In this document: piece by piece, positions 20,923 to 32,900 of the stretch
Position numbering within the stretch: the first letter of the stretch is position 1
Layout: the number at the start of each line of letters is the position of its first letter
Source of the DNA: Meloidogyne chitwoodi
Lineage: Eukaryota; Nematoda; Chromadorea; Rhabditida; Meloidogynidae
NCBI GenBank assembly: GCA_015183035.1
Contig: JACZZP010000007.1
Coordinates: 372,001 to 436,000 of the forward strand
DNA length: 64,000 nucleotides
Direction of reading: 5' to 3'
Program-made: the position numbers and the translations under genes
The notes under the pieces: model-generated
What the model was told of the DNA's origin: nothing
Databases searched by the model: none
The model's input: the letters and a program-made list of their open reading frames with translations, nothing else

Positions 20923-22029
20923 TTTTAAATTAAAAATAAAAAAAAAATAAAATAATAAAAATTATTTTATAAAAATTTTTTAAATTTGTTTTAAAGATGG
21001 TTTGATTAAAAATAATGTGTTAAGAATGATTTTATGGTTTGTGTAACATTAATATATTTATAAGGAATTGAAACATTTCTTTTTATAAAAAACATTTTAA
21101 AAAATAAAATAATATTGCTTAGTGTTATTTTAATCAAAAATAAAAAAATGTGAATTACTAACATCTTTTACAATAAATATTACAATACTAAGTGAACATA
21201 AATTATATTTTTATTTAAAGCTTTTCCTTATTTATTTTCTTCTTCAATGTTTTAGCTTGTAAAGGAAAAGCAAACTAATGTTAAAAAAACATTGGTCGAA
21301 CTAAAAAAACAAATAGAATGTTTTTGGCTAACATTTTGTTTTATTTTAAGTTTAATATATGAGAATATAACGAATAAATATTTATTTTTGATTAAAAAAT
21401 ATTGTAATAAATTTTAATAAATTTTATAACTATTGAACTATTTTTTTAATTTACAAAAAAATTAAATTTAAATGAATATAAATTAAATAAAGTTTTAACT
21501 TTCTATTAAATATGAAAAGGAAATTAATTTTATTAAGTCATAAATTCAAAAAAAAATATATTAATATTTAAATACCTTAAAATCTCTCTAAACTTTTCTT
21601 CTGCAGAGTGGAAAAAAAAAGAAAAATATTTAAAAGATGAATTTAAATTAATCAAATATTATTGTATGAACTCATTTCTATATAATCATTACTAAAATTA
21701 ATTTTTATTTTCTTTAAATTTCAAAATTAAATTTTATTTTTTAATAAAAATTTTATTTGACATTTTTAATTTTTTTCATTCAATATCTTCCATTTTTATA
21801 TCACTCCCAATTAATACATAAAAATGCAAAAAATAAAAGAAAAGAAAAAAATGTAGCAGATGGAATGTTTTAATATTTTAATTATTTAACTGTTAGTATT
21901 TAGTTAGCACTAAAAATATATTTATATAATCTATTGGTCTTTTAAAATTAAATATTTATATTTATTATATTAATTGTTTAATTAATTGTTTAATTAATGT
22001 TACCTATTTTTTCTATTTGTTCTCTTACT

Positions 22030-22100
22030 AGTTATCTGTTCCCGTCTCCCGTTTTATCCGTTCCTGTCCTCTCCCGTCCCCGTTTTTCCCCGTTTCCCAT
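22030..22100. repeat. Degenerate CCCGT-rich minisatellite
   Basis: A C-rich island (TTCCCGTCTCCCGTTTTATC, CTCTCCCGTCCCCGTTTTTC) made of irregular TCCCGT words in an otherwise A/T-rich setting. Short and imperfect. Confidence 0.6.
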
Positions 22101-22377
22101 GGACAATGGAAATTCTTTCTTTTTTTTTTTAGTTTTGGATTTCCAATTTTTCCCATTTATTTATTATCTTTCTTTTCTTTTAGCATTTAAACCTAATATT
22201 AATTTTTTAATTTATTTTTTCTTTAATTATATTCTCCTTTAGGGTTAAACTAAACCTTTAAAAAATTAATTATATATTTTTTGTTTTGTTTGTTTGTTTA
22301 AACTTTATTTTTAATTTTAAACTTTGGTTATAACGTCATTTTTACCAAAAGAATTAATTTTTAAATAAAATGATATG

Positions 22378-22523
22378 TTCATCTACATGTACTGCTTCAA
22401 CTTTAATTTAAAAAAAATAAATGTTCTTGGAATAATGGAAATTAATTAAATGATTTTAATACTCTTAAAGATTTCTTTTTATATTTTTACTATAAAAATG
22501 TTCAAGCAGTACATGTAGATGAA
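22378..22523. repeat. Foldback element with perfect 20-bp arms
   Basis: TTCATCTACATGTACTGCTT at 22378-22397 is exactly reverse-complemented at 22504-22523, with a 106-bp A/T-rich interior. Complementarity resumes for three bases after one mismatch. Perfect arms imply recent insertion or selection. No clear target duplication. Confidence 0.85.
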
Positions 22524-23649
22524 AAAAACTTTTTTTAATTTTTAAGAAAATAATATAGGTAAATCAAATTTTTTATTCTTTTTTTTTTTATATTTAAATA
22601 TTCTTTCCAATTTAATATTACTTCCGTTTATATTTTAATTTTTTATTTTCTTCTTATTGCCTTCCTTTTTTCATCTTTATATGCACACAATGTGCTCTTT
22701 TCAAACAAAATGGACGCATCATCAGATTGCTCCAAAAATCGGCAATTTAATTTAAAATAAAGAAGAGGATTTTTGATGGATTGAGACTATAAGAATATCG
22801 GGATGTGCGCCAAAAAATTTTCAAAACGCCAAAATTAAATTTATTTTTAAAATGTCAAAATACCAAAATGGTCAAAAAGATTATTTATTTAAAAATAAAA
22901 AATAACCAAAACCACATCTCGTACAGAAAATAAATAAATCCCCATAGACACTTCACTCTCTCGTCGCATAAACATTTTTGTCGTCCAGCGAATTCTTTTC
23001 TCTCTCTTTTTTAATCATTTACTTTATTTAAATATTTTTTTCTGTTCTTACCCTCTTTTTAGACTTACTAATTTATTTAAAAAATATTATCGAAATTAAA
23101 GTGACCTTCAAAAAAATATTTTTTTTTTAATATATCTTTTCTTTATTCACAGTCAGATATTATTAAAATAATATTTTGCTTTATTTATTTATTTTATAAT
23201 ACACAATCATATAAATACCCTATAAGGTTATTTATTAATGGAGAAACTAAAATAGAAATTAGAGACATTTAAATTAAAAAACCTTTTAATCTAAAAAACA
23301 ATATTTTAATTATTAAATAAATAAAAATTAAAAATAATTTTTATATACCGTCCCTAACTAGTTTTTAATTTTTCTCTTTTATTTATTTCCCAAAATTTTC
23401 TTTTTTTTTAAATTGCGCATATTAATGAGAGCGGCACCCAACAGCGACCAACAAGCAAAAAAAGAGGAAAGTAGTATAAGCACATCTTTTTATTTTTTTC
23501 TAAAATCGGAGAGGATTGTTGTATTTATTTATTTTTATTAATATATTTATTTATTATGTATATTAAATAGAGAGGGAGGACATAGACAAAAGGTCAATTG
23601 GGTGCGGCGACAGTTGAGTTCAAACATTTAAAACACTCGAAAAAATAGT

Positions 23650-23890
23650 TTAATATAGTTATTTTTGATATCATCTGATAAAGCAGAAAATTTTCTACAA
23701 AATGCCAAAAAACTAAAATTTTTTGGAAAATATTAAAAAAGTTATTGTCAAAGAACGGCAAAAATATTTGATTTTTAATAGTTTTTCGCCTATAACTTTT
23801 TTGTTATTTTACCAAAAATTATGATTTTTTGGTTTTTTGTAGCAAATTTTCTGCTCTATCCAATGATACCAAAAACAATAAAAATGACCC
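23650..23890. repeat. Diverged long inverted repeat
   Basis: TTTGATATCATCTGATAAAG then CAGAAAATTTTCTACAAAA near 23665-23702 pairs with the reverse complement of 23825-23880 (GCAAATTTTCTGCTCTATCC then AATGATACC). Weaker pairing may extend outward to about 23615 and 23935. Probably an old MITE. Confidence 0.6.
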
Positions 23891-24424
23891 GATAGTTCAT
23901 GAGTTATAATGGATGGCACTCAACCGGTCCAGGCAGCACATGACCGACACTGCTTTATAGAGAAAAAAGGTCAGTAGGCAACTTTTGTATTATTTATATA
24001 TATTTTTCTCCTGAATGAGATAAATATCCATTCATCCAAAATTTTTTTTGTTATTTACACTCTAAAGGTTTTCAATAAAAAATAAATATTGCCAAAAATA
24101 ATTATTTTTTGTGGGTAAATTTAAAAAAAATTAATTGGAATTAATCTATTAATTTTAAAATTAAAAAAATTAAAAAAAAAGTACATTTTTATTAATATAT
24201 TTTTATATTGATTTATTTAAAATAAAAAAATTCTCAAAGAGTCACATTGCTGTCATAAGAAAAATAGGGGGGAAGAGAGAATTAATGTTTTAAATGTTAA
24301 ACAAATATTAAAAAAATAAAAAATGTTTAAATAATTTAATTTATTTTTTTTGAATATTTAACAATTTGTTTTTTTAATGCTGACGTTTTAATAAATTAAT
24401 TTCTTAAAAAATTTTCCGCAAATA

Positions 24425-24464
24425 TTTTTTTGTCCGCAAATATTTTTTTTTGCGGACAAAAAAA
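24425..24464. repeat. Perfect 16-bp stem, 8-nt loop hairpin
   Basis: TTTTTTTGTCCGCAAA (24425-24440) and TTTGCGGACAAAAAAA (24449-24464) are exact reverse complements around TATTTTTT. A third GTCCGCAAA-like word, TTCCGCAAATATTTTTTT, precedes it. It could be a transcribed hairpin or a tiny foldback element. Confidence 0.8.
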
Positions 24465-25667
24465 TTTTAAAATTTGACAAAAAAAATAGAAAATATAAAA
24501 TTTTTTAAATATTTTTTCTAATTTTTTCAATTTTTTTCTTCATTTTTCTTTAATTTTTATTAAAAATAAATAAATAAAAATATTTATTAAATTATAATTT
24601 AAATATTTAATTCCCCCTTAACCTATATTTATTTAATTAATTTAAAAAATATTTTTTAAATTAATATAATTAATTATTTTATCTTTTAATTATATACTAA
24701 ATTATATTTTATTTTTTTATATTCAATTTTTAGAAAATAATATTAAAAAATAATTTATTTATTTATTTTTTTTTCTCTTCCAATTTCATCGACTTTTACT
24801 AATTTTAGCGCCCTTAGAAAAATTCTCAAGGGAGTCAGCTAAGAGAAGAAAAAAGAAAAGAAACACTTTTTATTTTCTTTTTTTATTAGTTTCAACTTCT
24901 TTTTTAAATTTTAAATTATTTTTATTTAATTTTCTATTTTAATTTTAAATTAAAAACAAAAATAGCCTTAACAAACATTTTTTGACCATAATTTCTGATT
25001 TACTCAACCAAAAATTCTGAAATTTTTACAATTATTAAATAACTTATTTGAGTTTATTTTTACCAAATTTTATATTTAAAAGTTTTAAATAGGCTAAGTT
25101 ATAGGCGTTCAAGTAATCTTGACATGCATCCCTTTATTTCTACGATTAATGGCATTTTTAAATTAAAAATAATTTTTTTTATTTTTATTGTTAAATTGAC
25201 AACATAAATTCAATTTAATTTTTTTATTTTATTTAACAAAAATAATTTTATTAAATTTAAATTTCTTTAAAAAGACAAAAGACCCGTTTTTTGATAAAAA
25301 TCTATAAATTTTAGTTTTTTGTATATTCTCGATTTTATTGAATTATATCGCATTTTTGGGGGTTTAGAAAAGTGGAGAGAGAAAAAAAAAGATGGAAAGA
25401 GAAAGTAAAAATTTTTAAGATGTCTATCCTTTATTTAATATTTTTTAATTTTTCTAAAAATTAAAAAAATTTTTTAATTTTTTTATTAATAGTCAATTCA
25501 ACGAATTTAATTAAATATATAATTTAAGGCAACTCAGTAGCCATAAATTATGTATAGTTAGTAAAGGCATATAAACATATAGTATTATAAAAACATTTTT
25601 TAAAACAACATTCAAAAGTAAAACATTATTAATTTTTCTCAATTTGTATTTTTTATGTTTTTAGCAA

Positions 25668-25800
25668 AATGTTCGTACTTTGTAAATTATATATGTTTTT
25701 GGTAAAATGTTCGTGTTTTTGTAAATTATATATGTTTGTGTTTTACTGTCTATGTTTTTGTAAATTATCCATGTTTTTAGTAAATTTCATGTTTTTGGTA
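25668..25800. repeat. Degenerate tandem repeat of ATGTTTTTGTAAATTAT words
   Basis: About five imperfect copies of a 25-40 bp unit. They create an open frame whose translation repeats CKLYMF-like strings, which explains the 66-codon open frame here; I do not call it a gene. Confidence 0.7.
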
Positions 25801-28800
25801 AATTGTCTTTTTTCCATTTTTATATTCCCTTATATTTATTTATTTTTATATTACTCCCTCAACATTTAAAAATCTTTTTATTTCTTTTCTTTTTTATTTA
25901 TTTACATATTTATTCTTTTTATTTATTCTTCCCCAATTCAATCATTTATTTATTTTACTTGGCAGATAGACTCTACTTTTATAATGCCAATCTCTTTTAT
26001 GACAAATCCAAAAATATATATTACTTTTCTTTCTCTTTTTCTTTCATTAAATTAAAATAATATCCTTTCTAAAAATTTATTTAAACATACCAGAAGTTAA
26101 TTAAAAAATAAATAAAAATAATAAATATTTTTTTTTTGATAATAAGTTTTTTGGTATTTTTCCTTGATATAAATTTTTTTTTATTAAATATTAAAAATTA
26201 ACACAACAAGGGCACATAACCCATTTATTTTATTTTACAAAATTTCCCCTTTTTCTTTTTTAATAAGGGAAAAGCCGCTTTTAGCACTTTAATTAATAAT
26301 ACTTATGTATATAATTATTTATTACCTTATTTTTTTTTATTTCTTTCATTTTTTTCTATATAATTTTATTTTTAAAAGTTTAATAAAATTATTTTTATTT
26401 GTTAAATAAAAATAAATTTATTTTTAATTTTCACATATATTTATTAGATAATTTATCAAAAATTCTTTTTTTTTTTTAATAATTCTCACACATTATATAT
26501 TTTTTATTTAAACAAAAATTTTTTTAAAGTAAAAAATAAACTTTAATTTTCTCATTAAACTATTTTTAGTAATTATTCACCTGTCTCTCTTTGTCTATTT
26601 ATTATTATAAAGTATTTGAATGTCTATTACATTAACATCGCTCAATTAATTGCGCAAACACTTGAAACAACACAAATATTTATTTTTATTTAATAAAAAT
26701 TTTTTTAATATAGAATGTTTGGATTTTTCGTCATTAAATTACTGAGTGCATTTTAGTTTATTGTTTCCTTTGTTAGAAACATTAATTATTATGTATACTT
26801 ATTTGTTTATGTTTTTAAATAAATTGAAAGTTTTAATTTTTTCTCAAAACAAAGTTTTTGAATGAATATTAAAATAATTTAGTAAAAAATAAACATAAAG
26901 TACAATAATTACAACCTGAAAACATGAGTTTAATTAAAACTTGAAAACATACAGTTACAAACCTGAAAACATATACATAGTTTAACATTCTCTAAAACAT
27001 CAAAAACATTCTTATTTATTTTCAGACATTCTCTAATTAAAAGAAACAAATATTTAAATATTTACATATTATAAAAATATCATTATGTAAACACGTAGAA
27101 CACCAAAGAACACAGATTATATAATAAAATGTATTTAATTTATAAAATGCTGCTTTATTTAAATTTAATTTTTTTAATTAATAAATTTTTCATTTTTAAA
27201 CTAATTTCTACCTTTTTATTTCTATTTATCTTTTAATTATTTTATAGTCACAATTTTTACTTATATTCATATAATTGTTAGTATTTGCCCTTGCCTTCCT
27301 TTATGTATATTCCATCATTTCCTTACTTATTCCTTTCTCATACATTTTCCCCATCCCCTTTCAAAAACGCTCAATTTTTGGCCCAACGACAAAGCTAAGT
27401 AGACGAGCCTCACAGGGTTTCATTTTGCTTTATTTCTTTCGCTTTTTTTGTTGAGACCAATCGGAGGTTGTTAGATATTTCTTGGCTATTTATGTATTTT
27501 AAGATAACAGCAATAAAATGGCGTTATACACAAACATTTTACAAAACATAGATTATAAAAATTAAAACTTGAAAACATAAACTTTAACTTAAACGAACAT
27601 ACAATAATTAAAACATAAAAACATAATTAACTAAAAATACAGTTCAAACAAATAATAATTTCAACATATAAAAAACTTTAAATACATAATTATTTAAAAA
27701 CAAACATTTATTTATCTAAAACATTATTAAACAAACATTTATTTGTCTAAAACATTATAAACAAATAAAAAATACAAAAGTATACATAAAAATGTTTCTA
27801 TATTTATCCGTTTTAATCCAAACAAATTTGTTTTTTAATATTTAACCGACATAAATTCTTTCCTTTTTCTTTTATTTTTTAACTGACACAGAAACATACG
27901 AACACGCACGTAGTGACACACATTTTTCTCTTTCGTTTGTTTGTTTTTTGTTTCTTTCTTAAACTAATGGCCTGGCAATTTTGACGCTTTTATACCTTTT
28001 TTATTTACTATTGTATTTTTATTTTATTTAATTTTTATTATTTTTTGAAGCAAAAATAATTCAAATTAAATTTTATTTTTTTATTTAAAAAAATATTTAT
28101 TCCTTTTAAAAAAATTAACAGCTCTTTTAATTATTGTCCTTTTTCATTCAGGACATTATAATAATTTTTAAAAAAATCTACCACTTCTGTCATATTTATT
28201 TATTTCCTTCCTATTTTCTCAACTTATAATGATGAATGTTTTTTCTTTCTTTTTTTCATTTACTACGTGGAATAAAAATAAATAAAATTAATTCGCGCAT
28301 TATTTATTTTTTAAATTAGTTTTTAATTAATTATCTTTATTTATTATTTTTATTTTAAAATTATATTTTTAATTTTTTATAATTAATTTTTAATCTCTAT
28401 TTTTATTTATTTTTTAAATTAATTTTTTCATTTGAAAAAATTTATTTGTTTGCTCAACTATTTAATAATTAAATAGAATTAATTCTCTTTTTTATTTGAC
28501 ATTTTAAAAAATGATTCCTTTTTGGGAGAGAAACCATTTTTATTTTAATAAAAATATATATTCTGATAAGAAACTAATTTTGGTCAATTTTGAATAAAAA
28601 ATTAATACAGAATATTAATTTTAATTTTTTTATATTTATTTGCGAGGGATAAAATTTTAGTAAAAAATGAAATTAAATAAAAAAATATTTTTAAAAATTT
28701 TTAAAATTGAAATTTTACCTAATTTTGGTTACATTAAAAAAGTTATTTGTTTTTAAATAATTAATTCTCATTTTAATTAAAAAAATTAAATAATTAAAAA

Positions 28801-29833
28801 AAAATAATTCAAAAAAGTAAATAACGTCATACAAAATTAATCTCCTACTATAAATTTTTATTTATTTTAATGTTTTTATCAAAAAAAAAAACTAAAAAAA
28901 ATTATTATTTATTTTAATGGGTCCCATTTTCCTGTTTTTAAAAAATTCTAACTTTACAAAAAATAAATAAATAATAAACAAAATCCTCTCTCTAACAAAT
29001 AAAATAAAATATCCACCACTCTCTCTTCTTTTCTCTCTTCCTTTTTATAAACAATCTAAACAAAACAAAAAAACAAATAAAAAGTCTAAAAACAAAACAC
29101 AAAGGACACAACAAATAAATATATGTTTTAAAGTATTTTTAAAACAAACAAATAAAAACTAATTATTGAAAGTTTTTAGAACACAATTTTTCTTTTTTCT
29201 TTCCAGAAATAGATTATTTTATTTTTAACAAAAAAATTGATAAAAATCTTTCTTTTTAAAAATATATATTTTACCCCAAAAAAAGTAGAATTATATTTAA
29301 AATAAACAATTAATCAAAAAGTTCTCCCCTTAAAAAATGTTGTGTAAAAAAAAATTTTTTTTGTTTAGAAATGAGAAAAAGTTTGAGTAAAAGAAGGGAT
29401 TAAATTTTTTAAAAATTGATAAATTGTTAAAATTTAATAATTTCCAAAAAAAAAATTATTTTCTTTTTTAATTTAATTAAAAAATAGAATTTTAATGTAA
29501 TTAATTTTTCAATGTTAAATTTTCATTACTCTATCAAGATATTTATTTTAAAATACCAAATTTTTTTAAAGTCTAATTTATTTATTTTTCTAATATCATT
29601 CAACTTAAGAAAAACATTTTATTTATTTATTTTTTGAATTTAATAAATAATTTCTTTAATTATTAAACAGTTATAAGAAAATTAATATTTACTTTTCTTT
29701 TTTTCAGAGTTTAAAAAAAGAAAAAAAGGCCGACTAAAATAGTTAAAGAAGATAAAATAATAAATAAATATATTCCCTCTCTTCTTTTTCTTAATCTCGT
29801 TTAGCGATTTCGTTAAATAAAATTGATATACAA

Positions 29834-29986
29834 CAAGAGAAAAAAAAAGAAAAAGAAGAGAAGAGAAGAGAGAAAAATGGAAGAAAGAGAAAAGTGTGTG
29901 TGTGAATATATTTATTTCTCTTTTTCTTTCTCTTCTATTTTCTGACTCAAAGAGAGAGAAGAGAAGAAAAGAGGGCTGCTCTCTTT
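29834..29986. promoter_or_regulatory. GA-rich then TC-rich then GA-rich tract
   Basis: A purine tract (GAAGAGAAGAGAAGAGAGAA around 29855), a short GTGTGTGTG run, a pyrimidine tract (TTTCTCTTTTTCTTTCTCTT), then a second purine tract (AGAGAGAGAAGAGAAG). The strands can fold back on each other. GA-rich tracts mark many nematode promoters. Promoter function is inference only. Confidence 0.35.
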
Positions 29987-32900
29987 TTATTTTTCCTTTT
30001 ATACTTCTTTTTTATTTTTCTTTTTTATTAAAAATTATAATTATTTTTTTCTTTTCTTCAATTTTGCGCAATTATTTAAAATAATTATTTTTTATTATTT
30101 ATTTATTTTTGTTTAATTTTTATTTTTAAGTTTTTTGATATTTTAATAAACCCTATTATTTATACTTATATAGTCATGTTTTAGTAAATAAGTACATATA
30201 ATCTCTGAATTTTTTTTAATTTTTTTTTAATATTATTTTAATCACGAATATTTATTTTTATTTTTTATTTTAAACTTTCCACTAATAATCCTCTTTTTAT
30301 GGATTATTTTTTAGACAATTTTGGAATTAGTATATTATTTAAATTTATTTAAATAATTATAATTTAATTAAAATTTATTTTTTAAATAATTTTAATTTTT
30401 TTAATAATTTTATTGCAAAATTTTGCAATTTTTTTATTCTTATCTCTTTATTTAATCCTCCTCCTTTTGTGTTTTTCTTTCCTTTAAAAAATACTAAAAA
30501 AAAAGAAAAGTCGTCAATCAAAATGAAAAGAAAAAAGAAAAGAAAATGTTAGAGTGTATTTTAGTTAAAAAGGCAAAAAGTAATTTTATTGGGGTAAAGA
30601 AAGAAATGAGAAAAAAGCTTCACGGTTAATCTCCAACTAATATTTTTATTTTATTTATTGGTAGAAAAATTAGAGAAAATAAAATAAAAAATATTTAAAG
30701 GATGTTACCATTGTTTTTTTGGTCATCATTTTATAGTTAAAAAATAAAAAAACAATTAATTTTAACACATTCCAATGGGTTTAAAAATTGTCTAAAATTT
30801 TGGAGAAAATAAAATCAAAAAAAAAATTCTTTTAATAATTCAATATTTTTTACTTTTATTTGTCGCAATTTTAAGTAAAAAAAAATTGGAAATTTTGGAA
30901 AAACAAAATTTAGGATATTTATTTAAATATTCAAAAAAATATTGAACACTTTTTTAAGACTCTAAAATTTTCTAATAATCTAAACACAAATATAATATAT
31001 AAAATATACCCTTGTCATATAACACCCAATAATTCCTTTCAAAAAAAAATAAATAATTGATCAGCCAGCCGATGACCGAGCAGCAGCCGATAGCGACCGG
31101 TTTAGTTAAGAGAGGAAGGGAATTTTATAAATAAATATATTACTATTATTTATTCAATAAAGCAAAAAAAGAAGACAACTATAATATTGATGAAACAACA
31201 AAAAAACGATAAAAAATGAAAAAAATATAAAATATTAAAAAATCGGAACAATGTTTGGGACAATTTAAATGTCTTTTTTAATTTTTTGGGTGCCTTTTTA
31301 TTAGAGAGTGTCCTTTTTATTATGTTAGGAATTTTGAAAAAACCAGGAATTTTAAATAAAACAAATTTTTCCTTACTATTGGAGAATGTCATAATTGCCA
31401 TAAATATTTTTCTCAAAATGAAGTCTCCCCACTTTTTTCTTTAGTTAAATTAGTAAAATTCCAAAAATTTTAATTTAGAAAATCCCTTTCCATTTATAAA
31501 AAAGCACTTTTTTCACTGTTGACTTGTGTGTCTCTCTACTCTTTTATAATAATTTTTCTATCATTTCCTCTTTTCTTTTCTATTCTCTTTTTCTTATTTT
31601 ACTTGCCCCGCCCTCTCATTTATATATTTTATTTTTCTCTTTTACAAACACAAACTACAAATCCTGAGAATGAAGAGAGTAGTAGTTGTTGTTCTTTTCT
31701 TTTTCACCATTTTTCTTTTTGACTAATTTTTGTCTACTATTTTCTCAAAAAAAGTAATTTTTTTAATTTATTTTGATAATTAAATTATTAAGTAAAAAAA
31801 TATTTATAAATTTAATTTTATGTTTCAAAGTTTAATTTATTTCCCCATTTCTATCGATTTATACTACTCTGTCACAGCAAAAATTATTTTAAATATTTTT
31901 ATTTAATTTTTTATAATTTTAAAAAATACAAAAAATACATATATTTTTATTTTTTAAGAAAATACATTTTAATTGTTCTTTTCTTTTTTCCCTAAAAATT
32001 AGTTGGATTGTTTAGTTGTCTGCGCACATTTTTTCTCTCCTATTTCTCCTATATTTTTCATTCTTTTTAATTTTAAAGTAAAAGGTTTTTCTTTCTTTTA
32101 CCACCTAATTCTGTGCTCATTTTTGTGTAAATATTAAATTTATTTATTTATTTATTTGCACTTCTTGGACAAAAAATTTTTTATAAAAAAATCTTCATCA
32201 GGAAATGGACGCGCAAAATTTTCAGCGTATTATATATAAATACTTTAGGCATTTTTTTGATATATTATAGAAATTTAATATTTAAAAGTTTTAAACGATA
32301 TAAATTATTTTTAAAATTTTCGTTGATTTTTATATTTTAAAAAGTGAAAATGTATTTTATCCACCCAACATTTTAAAATTAAAAAAAATCCAATTAATTT
32401 AAAATTCATTTTAAATATTTATATTTATAAAAAAGAAGAAAATTTTTATTACATTAAATATAAAAATATTTAATAATAAATTTGTTTCCGGTAATTTTAA
32501 ATTTTTTTTCTTCTTCTTCTTCATTTTTCACATTAACCTTACTACACACTTGGTCTATTTTATATATTTATTTATTTTTATTCTCTTTCATTTAATTTTT
32601 TACAATTTTTGTTCGAAAGAAGAAAAAAACACGTGTTGAATGGAAAATATTTATTATCATTATTTATCTAAAACATCAAATTTTTACCAATTTAGTTGTT
32701 AGGAAAAAATGATAAGCTTCTGTTTGATTCTTCTGAGAAACATTAAAAAGTAATGTTTTTAACATACTAAACTTTCTTGAATTTGGAACAAAATCTAAAA
32801 GTTTTTTTTGAACAACTTTAGAATTCCGGAAACCTTACAGTAACTATTGTTTTTAAAATTTTTAAAAACAAACGAACATTAATTTAAACAAAAAGTAGAA

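Noticed and set aside
21997..22242. 81-codon frame next to the C-rich repeat
   Set aside because: Generated by the CCCGT minisatellite and T-rich flanks; no start context or homology visible.
25669..26060. Overlapping frames with repeated CKLYMF-like strings
   Set aside because: Product of a degenerate tandem repeat and A/T composition.
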